Part shown: positions 16,397-24,897 of the stretch, piece after piece
Layout: each line of letters begins with the position of its first letter
Numbering within the stretch: position 1 is the first letter of the stretch
NCBI GenBank assembly: GCA_018365455.1
Contig: JAGZJZ010000054.1
Span: forward strand, 1 to 43,438
DNA length: 43,438 bases
Direction of reading: 5' to 3'
Origin: Clostridiales bacterium
GTDB taxonomy: Bacteria; Bacillota; Clostridia; Lachnospirales; Lachnospiraceae
The notes under the pieces: model-generated
Told to the model about the DNA's origin: nothing
Databases searched by the model: none
What the model saw: only the letters and a program-made list of their open reading frames with translations
Program-made: the position numbers and the translations under genes

Positions 16397-18742
16397 TTAC
16401 ATCCCCGGAGTATAAATCACCTCATTTCCATTCTGTTTAATCAAAACAGAATGCCCCGGTATACTTATATTTTCAAATTGATATTCCTCATCTGTATAAT
16501 TAGCCACTGCCTGTAATTGTTCACCATATTTCGTCATTTGCACCATTCTATTTTCAGTAAGATATGCGAAGTCTGTCATTTCTTGCTGTACAGCTTCTTT
16601 ACTAAACCCGGACCAGACTGCTGTGTGCTCTGTAATTGGTGCCTTATATTTTTCCCACTCTGTACTGTCCAGATGATAAAGAGGCGGAACATTATATAAA
16701 ACCTCCCGTAGCATACGGTCTGCCACCTTATCTATTATCTTAAATGTAGACCAGTCCCAATGATAGGTAGTAATTACAGAATCGTTGTAAACTAATTTAT
16801 ACAGCGGTACATCGTATCCGGGATTGAGGAATATCTGCGCGTATTGCTCTTTCACGGGTACTTGCTTCGTAAACCGTTCTGCCGCTCCGCCTTTTGGATT
16901 ATAATATTTGCCTATATAGTATTCGCTGTCTTTGTTACTCTTCATATCTTCATCCATCCAGGAAAAGCTCTGCAGCTCTATTCCATGGGCGAAAGCTATG
17001 GTGGAAGCGGCAAAGTCGTTTCCTCCTTCGGAGCCGATTACTTTCCTGCTGTCTCGTATCAATGCCATTCGATCCAGTCTCGCCTGCAGATCTTCCTGCT
17101 GGGTTGTGATATGTTCTGGTGTATAGTCATCGTATATTTCTCCTGTGGCATCACAATCAATAAACCAGGAGTTAAATGCCACTCCATTGCCTTCGATTGC
17201 AGCCAAACGATTTTTTACGGCTGGCAACGACAATGTAGGATTCAGTTTACGACCTATATCTTGAAAACCGGTGATTTTTTCACCGTTCTTATCTTCAATC
17301 ACTGCATTTTCATAGAGAGATGTGTCCGGAAATTCAGCGGTAATCCACTGTTCCTCTCCAGGTTTGTGAATCGAATGGTATGAATCATAAGGTCCTATTA
17401 AATATCCCTGAGAAACTGCTGTCTCTGCCAGCTCCGGTTTGGCAAATGCCTGTTCCCAGCTGTTTAACCCGATCCAGGCGCGATCTACCCCGCTTTCTTT
17501 CAACTCCTTTACAAGATCTACCGTTTCCTGATTCATCCATGTATCCGCCTCTGAAAAAACTTCAGGCAGATTAACTGCTAAAGCATGTTTATTAAATTGC
17601 AGCTTCTCCGACTCTTTCATGTTGTCCAATCCTTTTTCAATGCATTTCTGCATAAATGTGTCCTGGTCCCTCAAGATATCTTCCCGGTAAAAATCATCTC
17701 TTTTCAGGAGTTCACTCAACGCCCGGCATAGAATGTCCTTTTGGTATTCACCAACATAATCCTGGGTGGCTATTTCTGCTAAAGCATTGACAGCTTCCTC
17801 ACCAGAATCTAATTGGGCAATGCTCCATTTCAGATACTCCATTACACTACTGTCCATTGCTCTGAGAAATGCCTGCCAGTCCACATTCTCCGGGGAAATT
17901 ATAAGTTCACCCCAAAGGTAAATATGAGGTGCGCCATAGAGCTTTTGAATATCTGGATTATTAGCTTCTTTTTCTTTTAGCGTTACAAATTCCCCCTTCT
18001 CCATCACATAACTGCGATAGATTTTAGCAGCTGCTACCGGGTCATTATCCGTAAGATAAAACCGGAAGCGCTGTTCCTTTTGGGGATCAATTTTTGGAAA
18101 CTCATGATTCAGGGTAAAGATATTCTCTTTTGTTTCTGAAAATATAAGATTACTGCGGTATGGATTTTCCAACACCGTAACTATGGCATGATCTCCCTGT
18201 GCTGCTGACCAAAACGGCATGGATAGCTGTTCCATCACAGCAAAAGTTTTTCCTTTCAGATAGCCGTTCCAGACAGGATCATCCTTTGGCACCCGTTTTC
18301 CTTCCCCCAATGGCAGATAATACTGATCTCCGGTTATAACCGGCCAGTTGAATTCATGATCCGTTTCTCCTTCAGAGCTTATTATAACCTGCAGATAATC
18401 TTGTTCCTGAGTTATGGTTACCGCTATTTTCTCCTCCGGATAATACCAGCTGGAAACACCGTCATCCTGTGTGAAATTTTCCACCAGACGCTTCTCACCG
18501 GGCTGGGAAATCATTACAGATTCCCCGCCGTTTTGGAACTTCAAAGCAAAAGTTTCCGGGTTCACCTCATACGCTGCCAGTTTTTTATTCATATTCTGGT
18601 AGATGTTCTCTTTATCACCCGTGCCTTCAGACTGTATTTTCTCCTTGGTTTCTTCGGTTGAAATTTTGGAAGCACATCCTGTTAAAATCCCCAGAACAAC
18701 TCCTATTCCAACGCATAGTTTCAAAACACTTCTTTTATACAT
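16397..18742 (-). CDS. DUF5696-type lipoprotein, probable glycoside hydrolase (GH129/GH101-like)
   Basis: A 781-residue secreted lipoprotein: signal peptide with lipobox LTGC (cysteine about residue 23), an N-terminal beta-sandwich (about 45-260), a helical insert (about 260-420), then a TIM-barrel-like domain (about 420-680) and a C-terminal beta domain. FIDCDATGE carries Asp529 and VIGSEGGNDF carries Glu572. The 43-residue spacing equals what I recall for the nucleophile/acid-base pair of GH129 alpha-N-acetylgalactosaminidase, a relative of GH101. The protein resembles DUF5696 family members. AGGAGG precedes the ATG. It follows the GH3 gene by 138 nt, so both probably act on the same glycan. 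Substrate is inferred. Confidence 0.7.
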   Translation of the reverse strand: MYKRSVLKLCVGIGVVLGILTGCASKISTEETKEKIQSEGTGDKENIYQNMNKKLAAYEVNPETFALKFQNGGESVMISQPGEKRLVENFTQDDGVSSWYYPEEKIAVTITQEQDYLQVIISSEGETDHEFNWPVITGDQYYLPLGEGKRVPKDDPVWNGYLKGKTFAVMEQLSMPFWSAAQGDHAIVTVLENPYRSNLIFSETKENIFTLNHEFPKIDPQKEQRFRFYLTDNDPVAAAKIYRSYVMEKGEFVTLKEKEANNPDIQKLYGAPHIYLWGELIISPENVDWQAFLRAMDSSVMEYLKWSIAQLDSGEEAVNALAEIATQDYVGEYQKDILCRALSELLKRDDFYREDILRDQDTFMQKCIEKGLDNMKESEKLQFNKHALAVNLPEVFSEADTWMNQETVDLVKELKESGVDRAWIGLNSWEQAFAKPELAETAVSQGYLIGPYDSYHSIHKPGEEQWITAEFPDTSLYENAVIEDKNGEKITGFQDIGRKLNPTLSLPAVKNRLAAIEGNGVAFNSWFIDCDATGEIYDDYTPEHITTQQEDLQARLDRMALIRDSRKVIGSEGGNDFAASTIAFAHGIELQSFSWMDEDMKSNKDSEYYIGKYYNPKGGAAERFTKQVPVKEQYAQIFLNPGYDVPLYKLVYNDSVITTYHWDWSTFKIIDKVADRMLREVLYNVPPLYHLDSTEWEKYKAPITEHTAVWSGFSKEAVQQEMTDFAYLTENRMVQMTKYGEQLQAVANYTDEEYQFENISIPGHSVLIKQNGNEVIYTPGM

Positions 18743-18880
18743 TTGTTAAACCTCCTGTTTATTTATCCATTCATACCATAGCGGATTCATGTGACAGGCA
18801 TTTGACAAAACGAATAAATGTGAATAAAAAACCCTAATGATCTGTTGTTTGCTATTTGTAGTTTGCTGCTAATCTATCTT

Positions 18881-21676
18881 CTATCCTCTAAATTCAATCC
18901 AACCAATTGTCATATCCGGTTTTACCAGATCCAAACGCAGCTCATAGCAGCCGGGCTCCAGTTCTACCTTGATCAGCTTCTGTATAATTTTATTCCCATC
19001 GGTGCCATTGAGCTGTACGGTAGTCATAACTTCTCCATTTAAGATCATATTTACGGTTGCCTGTGCCTGATTTGTTCCCTGAGAAGAGAGTTCTCCCACA
19101 ATGCTGAATATTCCAGCATTTTCTACTTTCAGGCATACCGTTTCCCCAAATGCCGGTGTGATCTTTGGAAGTTCAGACAGTATGTAACAGGTTTTTCCTT
19201 CTGAGTAGTCTTTATCCGGGCATCCTCTTGCAGCAAATTTCTGGATTCTGGCAGCTTCTTCTGGTTTTCTGTCAAAAGCCGGTACCTGCATCAGAAATTT
19301 GCATATATTTTTGGCACAGCGCTGCAGTTCGCCAACCGTAAGACTTCCTTTTTCCAAAAACTCCAATGTATTGTCGTTCATGGCATTTACTTCGGCACCA
19401 TTATTGTTTACAACCATATAAATATCATTTTGGGCGCGGACCATGAATGCAGTATTTTTTCTGTCAGCCGGACCACCTTCTGCGGTATCATTCATCATAG
19501 CCCACCAGTCGGTCATGACTATTCCCTGGTAACCCCACTCGCCCCGTAATATAGTGGTATTCAGATCATGATTTGATGCGGACCAGTGTCCGTTTACCGG
19601 ATTGTAAGAAGTCATAATAGAGGTAGCATTGCCTTCTTTCACCGCTATTTCAAAGGCTTTCAGATATATTTCACGCAATGCCCGCTCTGAAATGATGGAG
19701 TCTACGTGAAAACGGGCTTTTTCCTGGTTATTGCCTGCAAAATGCTTTACTGTTCCTGCGCATCCGGATTTTCGGATTCCTTTTACCGCCGCACTGGCAA
19801 AGCATCCGGTCAGATATGGATCTTCTGAATAATATTCAAAGTTTCGTCCATTTAAGGGATTGCGGTGTATATTTACACCTGGTCCCAGGAGGGTATCAAT
19901 TTCATTATTCCGTAATTCTTTTCCTTCTAATGCATAGAGTTCTTCCATCATTGGAATATTCCAGGATGAAGACAGCAATGTCCCAATAGGCATCTGCGTT
20001 GCTTTCAGACCACTTTCCATACGGATTCCAGAAGGACCGTCAGCAGCACATGCAATGGGAATACCATATGCTACCAGAGCATCACTCACACCGCCAAAAG
20101 CTGCAGCAGTTCCAGGCGTTACTTTGGGGCTGCTCATCCCTTCACCGCGTACAATAGCTGCCAGTTCTTCTGTATTCAGCTGGGCAATAAATGCATTCAT
20201 CTCTGCTTTTCCCTTTGCTACGTCTTGAAGCTTTATTCCTCTATCACCGGTCTGCGGCATTGTTTCCGGCAGACGCCCGGTTATTCTGTTTTGCAGGGAA
20301 ATGGTCTGCAGCGGAGTTTCTTCCTGCTGAATCTCGTAGGTTCCATCACTGTTTGTTTTGCCCGGCTTCATCCTTTGAAATGCCCTGACGGGTGCCATTG
20401 CCTCTTCCAACGTTTCGATCACAGTCAGATGGTCTACGATGTATGCACCATTTTGGTCAATATCTGCTTTTGTCAGGCTGCGTACACTGTTTCCCACAAA
20501 GATTTCATAAGCACCCGCTTCCAGTACATAACAGGACTTATTTCCGGTTATACCGCTGTCATCATAAGAAGCCATAGCCGCAGCGGGGAAACTGATATAA
20601 AGCGTTTCTTCTTCCTTTGGCTGCAGGTTTGCAGTTTTAGCAAATGCACGCAGTTCTTTTACCGGTTTTCCCAGCACACCCTGAGGTTCGCCGCTGTAGA
20701 CCTGAACGACTTCTTTTCCTGCACAGGCGCCGGTATTTTTAACCCTTACCGCCAGTTTTATCCGGGTATCTGCACCACTGCCTGCAGACTTTGCTTCTAA
20801 TATTTCAATTTCAAAATCAGTGTAGGATAGTCCAAAACCAAAAGGATACTGCACTTTTTCCGGTGCGAAAGTTTCGAAATAGCGGTATCCTACATAGATA
20901 TCTTCCTGATAAAAATTCTGGTCTCCACCACCAAAATTACTGGTAGATGGATAGTCTTCCAGCTTAAAAGCAATGGTGTCAGGCAGTTTTCCGCTGGGAT
21001 TTATATCACCCGATAAAACATCTGCAACAGCAAGGCCGCCGACCATGCCGCCCTGCCAGATATACATGATTGCCTTGATATGATCCTGGTAAACAGAGTC
21101 TTCTGCCCAGCTCATATCAATAATATTTGCAACGTTCAGCAAAACTGCCACTTGCTCAAAATGATGTGTCAGCACTTCGAGGTTTGATTTTTCCTCCCGG
21201 GTCAGGCGGTAGCCGCCTTCTGCATCCGCATTATCCTGATCTTCTCCTGCAGTACGTCCTATGATAAACAGTGCTTTATCTGATTTTTTCCTGGCGTTTT
21301 TTACCAGCTCATCTGTGAGCTGCATTTCCTTTTGATGCCATGGTTCGGCCGCCCATCCGCCGCCACCATCATCAGCAGGGTTTGCAGCTACCCACTCTTC
21401 ATATTGTCTGACCAGTTCCTCATTTAGTTTTATTTTCCTGTTCTGGCGGAGTCCATCTATAATATTGCAGACATATTCTACATTTACTGCACCACCTGAA
21501 CCTGTACCGCTTCTATAATAATCAAATTGACACCTTCCAAAAACAGAAACTGCCTCATTTTCCAAAACGGGCAGCATATTATTTTCATTTTTCAGCAGGA
21601 CCGCTCCTTCTGCGGCTGCATTTCTGCTGTATTGTGCCAGTTCCGGCAAGGGGACTCCTATTGTACTTTTACTCAT
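18881..21676 (-). CDS. Glycoside hydrolase family 3 enzyme, inverted domain order
   Basis: A 931-residue enzyme without signal peptide, presumably cytoplasmic. Its domains are permuted: the GH3 C-terminal alpha/beta domain comes first (about 15-290; GRTAGEDQDNADAEGGYRLT), then a fibronectin-III-like domain (about 300-400), then the GH3 barrel (about 470-790; HFAGNNQE, IMTSYNPVNG and the nucleophile Asp723 in IVMTDWW), then a beta-sandwich tail. This inverted layout is known in Ruminococcus and Butyrivibrio beta-glucosidases. Beta-glucosidase is the default activity, but beta-xylosidase or beta-hexosaminidase are possible. GGAGGT precedes the ATG. A perfect dyad lies in its 5' region and a divergent AraC gene is adjacent. 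Confidence 0.93.
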   Translation of the reverse strand: MSKSTIGVPLPELAQYSRNAAAEGAVLLKNENNMLPVLENEAVSVFGRCQFDYYRSGTGSGGAVNVEYVCNIIDGLRQNRKIKLNEELVRQYEEWVAANPADDGGGGWAAEPWHQKEMQLTDELVKNARKKSDKALFIIGRTAGEDQDNADAEGGYRLTREEKSNLEVLTHHFEQVAVLLNVANIIDMSWAEDSVYQDHIKAIMYIWQGGMVGGLAVADVLSGDINPSGKLPDTIAFKLEDYPSTSNFGGGDQNFYQEDIYVGYRYFETFAPEKVQYPFGFGLSYTDFEIEILEAKSAGSGADTRIKLAVRVKNTGACAGKEVVQVYSGEPQGVLGKPVKELRAFAKTANLQPKEEETLYISFPAAAMASYDDSGITGNKSCYVLEAGAYEIFVGNSVRSLTKADIDQNGAYIVDHLTVIETLEEAMAPVRAFQRMKPGKTNSDGTYEIQQEETPLQTISLQNRITGRLPETMPQTGDRGIKLQDVAKGKAEMNAFIAQLNTEELAAIVRGEGMSSPKVTPGTAAAFGGVSDALVAYGIPIACAADGPSGIRMESGLKATQMPIGTLLSSSWNIPMMEELYALEGKELRNNEIDTLLGPGVNIHRNPLNGRNFEYYSEDPYLTGCFASAAVKGIRKSGCAGTVKHFAGNNQEKARFHVDSIISERALREIYLKAFEIAVKEGNATSIMTSYNPVNGHWSASNHDLNTTILRGEWGYQGIVMTDWWAMMNDTAEGGPADRKNTAFMVRAQNDIYMVVNNNGAEVNAMNDNTLEFLEKGSLTVGELQRCAKNICKFLMQVPAFDRKPEEAARIQKFAARGCPDKDYSEGKTCYILSELPKITPAFGETVCLKVENAGIFSIVGELSSQGTNQAQATVNMILNGEVMTTVQLNGTDGNKIIQKLIKVELEPGCYELRLDLVKPDMTIGWIEFRG

Positions 21677-21699
21677 ATTGATACCTCCGGGTTATTTTT

Positions 21700-21728
21700 G
21701 TAACAGTTCTGACAGCATGAACTGTTAC
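21700..21728. promoter_or_regulatory. Perfect 10-bp dyad upstream of the GH3 gene
   Basis: GTAACAGTTC (21700-21709) and GAACTGTTAC (21719-21728) flank a 9-nt loop, 24 bp before the GH3 start. No U-run follows, so an operator or mRNA hairpin is likelier than a terminator. Confidence 0.6.
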
Positions 21729-21905
21729 TTACTTTTTACATTTTTCTGAAATCAGTATATCGTATTTTTTTGTTATATGATATAATAATTCCATTCAAAA
21801 ATAGCAGTATTTTGTCTTAAGCTCCTAAACATATTTAAAACCATTTTTGAAATGTTCAGCACCAAATGTTCAAATATTGGCTTTCATTTTCAAATTAAGA
21901 GAAAT

Positions 21906-21971
21906 GTTTGAAAGAAAATTATAGAAAGGCTGCCATGGTGTGATTCTTTCAAACTGCTTTAATATGGCAGC
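21906..21971. promoter_or_regulatory. Two interleaved inverted repeats before the AraC gene
   Basis: GTTTGAAAGAA (21906-21916) pairs with TTCTTTCAAAC (21944-21954), and GCTGCCAT (21929-21936) pairs with ATGGCAGC (21964-21971), both perfect and crossing each other. ATGTTCA direct repeats lie upstream at 21852 and 21866. The intergenic stretch 21677-22010 holds this, the dyad at 21700 and presumably both divergent promoters; no further gene. Confidence 0.55.
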
Positions 21972-22010
21972 GTGTTGCAGATATGCCTGCAATATGCAGA
22001 GGGTTTCAAT

Positions 22011-22882
22011 ATGATTCATTACTGGAAAGAAGAAAATGTATATATAGATGGGGTTCCATGCCTGTTTTTGTGTCACCTGGAGAAACGAAATCAAGCCGGA
22101 ATGGTATATCCGGCACATTACCATGATTATATTGAATTGCTCTATGGAATATCGGGTACATTTAAAGTGTACTTAAACGGCTTTTATCATACCTTTACCG
22201 GAGGTGATCTGGTATTAATAAACTCTCATGAGGTTCATCAGATTGATTCCCTGTCTGAAGACGGAGGACAGTATATTGTTGTGCGGTTCATGCCTGATTT
22301 CATATATAACAGGATGTCTCAAAACCACTTTGAACTGGAGTACATCCTGCCGTTTATTACAGAAGATGCAAGACACGAAAAGGTAATTTCCTATTCCGAA
22401 ATCCAGGACACCATGCTTCCTGACCTGTTTCATAATATTATGACAGAAAATCATGTCAGAGACTACGGTTATGAGCTTGCCATTAAGAACCATATAGGCA
22501 GTATTTTCTTATGGATACTGCGTTATTGGCACCGATCGGGAGAGCATCCGGAAAATTACAGACAGAGATGCTAAATCCAGTCTTTCATTATCTGTCGGTT
22601 AATTACGAAAAACCAGTCAGAGCTTCTGAAATGGCAGAGCTTTGCAATCTCAGTCCCAGTTATTTTTCAAGGTCCTTTAACCGGCTTATGGGAATGAGTT
22701 TTAATGAATACCTGAACTACATCCGTGTAAGTGAAGCAGAAAAATTGTTGATTTCCACTCCTCTGAGTATTACCGAAATAGCAGTAACCGTTGGATTTAG
22801 TACCTCAAGTTATTTTATTAAAATATTTAAGGTATATAAGAATCTCTCTCCGAAGCAATTTCGCAAGACTTTGCTGAAGTAA
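22011..22882 (+). pseudogene. AraC-family regulator interrupted by a frameshift
   Basis: The first frame (22011-22574) encodes an N-terminal cupin sensor domain (PAHYHDYIELLYGISGTFKVY, HEVHQIDSL). The shifted frame from about 22553 to 22882 encodes the two C-terminal AraC helix-turn-helix motifs (ASEMAELCNLSPSYFSRSFNRLMG, SITEIAVTVGFSTSSYFIKIFKV). Joining them needs a single base change near the A-run at 22551-22555; adding one A gives a continuous protein of about 290 residues. It may be inactive, or the shift may be an assembly error. The start is the ATG at 22011 with AGAGGG upstream. Divergent from GH3, so likely its regulator. Confidence 0.8.
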
Positions 22883-22976
22883 GGAAATTTCAATGTCGTA
22901 TTGGTGTTCCAAAAAGCAGAGGGATGCATTAATTATTATAAGTTATATCATACTATCATATTTAATATTATTTTAT

Positions 22977-23049
22977 GCCTGACTCCGCCCAGAATCATCT
23001 CTTTGATATTGTAGAGAATACATTGATGATTTCTCGGGGGGAGCCAGGC
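22977..23049. repeat. 73-nt imperfect palindrome of unknown nature
   Basis: GCCTGACTCC (22977-22986) opposes GGAGCCAGGC (23040-23049) with one mismatch; inside, AATCATC (22993-22999) opposes GATGATT (23025-23031), and C-rich and G-rich stretches lie between the two stems. It sits between two convergent genes (gap 22883-23103). It could be a terminator lacking a U-run, a small structured RNA or a miniature mobile element. Confidence 0.5.
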
Positions 23050-23103
23050 TTCTGGTATTAAAACAGTATTTAATACTTCATATCTTTTCATATCTTTTAT
23101 CTT

Positions 23104-24897
23104 CTAACCTGCATTATTTTGTGCAAACTGGCTATTATACAATTTTTCATATAATCCTTTTTTACGGATTAATTCTTCATGTGTTCCAACTTCCTTGATA
23201 TCACCCTCCTGCATATACAAGATCATATCTGCATCGCGGATCGTGGAAAGCCGATGGGCGATCACAAAACTGGTTCTGTTCTGCATAAGCCTTGCCATGG
23301 CTTTCTGAATCAATACCTCGGTTCTGGTATCAACGGAACTGGTAGCCTCATCCAGTATCATAATCGGTGAATCGGATAAAATTGCACGGGCAATGGTCAA
23401 CAGCTGTCGCTCTCCCTGGGCAAGGTTTGCTGCTCCTTCAGCCAGAACCATCTGAAATCCACCCGGAAGTGCTTTTATAAAATGATCTGCATGAGCCGCC
23501 TTAGCCGCATCCATAACTTCCTGATCGGTAGCATCCAGCCTTCCATAACGGATATTTTCCATAACTGTCCCCTGGAAAAGCCAGGTGTCCTGCAAAACCA
23601 TACCGAAAATACTCCGAAGAGGTTCCCGCCCCATTTTTTGAATATCAACGCCATCGATCAAAATATTGCCGCTGTTCACATCATAGAACCGAAGCAGCAG
23701 GTTAACCAGCGTCGTTTTGCCGGCTCCGGTAGGTCCAACGATTGCAACCTTGCTTCCAGGCCTCACTTCCAGCGAAACATCTTTGATCAACGTTTTATGG
23801 GGAAGATATCCAAAACTTACATGGCTGAACGTAACTTCGCCCTTAATATCATCCGGAAAAACCGGATTTTCCACTTCCGCTATCTCTTCTTTTTCGTCTA
23901 AAAATTCAAATACACGGTTCGCAGCAGCAGCCGTAGACTGCAGAATATTCGTAATCTGTACCGTCTGGGTTATGGGCTGGGAAAATTGCCGTAAATATTG
24001 AATAAATGACTGTATCATACCTATGGTCAAAGCTCCCTTAATGCACAAAAAACCACTGATTACGGCTACCAGTACATAACCCAGATTCGTCATTGCCTGG
24101 GTAATCGGCTGCAGAAGGCTGGACAAAAACTGTGCTTTCCAGCCAACCGCATAAAGCGTCTCATTTGTATCTTCAAAATCCTTGATAATATCCGGCTCTT
24201 TCCCATAAGCACTGATTACCGTGTGTCCGGTATACATTTCTTCAACATATCCATTTAATTTCCCTACGGTTCCCTGTTGCTCTTGGAATAAATACTGGGA
24301 TTTTTGTGCTATTTTCATAGAAATAATCAATGCCAGCGGAACCGTTATAATTCCGATCAGGGTCAAGGCGGGACTGACTACCAGCATCATAATCAAAATA
24401 AAAACGGCAGTGGAAATCGAGGTCAATATCTGGTCAATAGACTGTTGAAGCGAAGTGGAAACCGTGTCGATATCATTGGTTACCCGGCTCAATATATCCC
24501 CGTATGGGTTGGTATCAAAGTAATTTAGTGGAAGCTGTTTTAATTTGCCGTCTACTTTATTTCTGAGGTCAAATATTGTTTTCTCTGACACCCCTACAAT
24601 GATAAAAGTGCTCAGATATTTGAATATACAATACAGTAAATAGATCACACTAAGCACAATCAAAATCGTTATAAATTTTCTGATACCGGCAGAAACAGGC
24701 ATGCCATCTATTACGATACCGGCTAATGCATCCGTTGCTTTTCCCAGGATAAAGGGGCCAAGGCTGTTGAAAACAGAAGCCACTATAATAAACACAATTG
24801 CACAATAAAGCCCTTTTCGGTAAGGCTTCATAAATGAAAACAGTCTCCTGAAAATCTTCATGATATTAATCGTCTTCACCTGTTCCTGTTCACTCAT
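23104..24897 (-). CDS. ABC exporter subunit, canonical ATPase (second pair)
   Basis: A 597-residue fused permease/ATPase. Six helices (about 25-320) are followed by Walker A GPTGAGKTT (about 390), Q-loop GMVLQDTWLFQGT, signature LAQGERQLL, Walker B MILDEATSSVD and IAHRLST. All catalytic residues are present. It overlaps the upstream partner gene by ATGA and pairs with it as a BmrCD/TM287-288-type heterodimer. It resembles the 13461-15302 protein throughout, so the window carries two related exporter systems. No MerR-type promoter is seen here. Cargo is unknown. Confidence 0.94.
   Translation of the reverse strand: MSEQEQVKTINIMKIFRRLFSFMKPYRKGLYCAIVFIIVASVFNSLGPFILGKATDALAGIVIDGMPVSAGIRKFITILIVLSVIYLLYCIFKYLSTFIIVGVSEKTIFDLRNKVDGKLKQLPLNYFDTNPYGDILSRVTNDIDTVSTSLQQSIDQILTSISTAVFILIMMLVVSPALTLIGIITVPLALIISMKIAQKSQYLFQEQQGTVGKLNGYVEEMYTGHTVISAYGKEPDIIKDFEDTNETLYAVGWKAQFLSSLLQPITQAMTNLGYVLVAVISGFLCIKGALTIGMIQSFIQYLRQFSQPITQTVQITNILQSTAAAANRVFEFLDEKEEIAEVENPVFPDDIKGEVTFSHVSFGYLPHKTLIKDVSLEVRPGSKVAIVGPTGAGKTTLVNLLLRFYDVNSGNILIDGVDIQKMGREPLRSIFGMVLQDTWLFQGTVMENIRYGRLDATDQEVMDAAKAAHADHFIKALPGGFQMVLAEGAANLAQGERQLLTIARAILSDSPIMILDEATSSVDTRTEVLIQKAMARLMQNRTSFVIAHRLSTIRDADMILYMQEGDIKEVGTHEELIRKKGLYEKLYNSQFAQNNAG

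Noticed and set aside
22550..22575. Programmed -1 frameshift in the AraC gene
   Set aside because: The bases CCGGAAAATTAC do not form an X-XXY-YYZ slippery heptamer in the reading frame and no downstream stimulator is evident; mutation or sequencing error is simpler.
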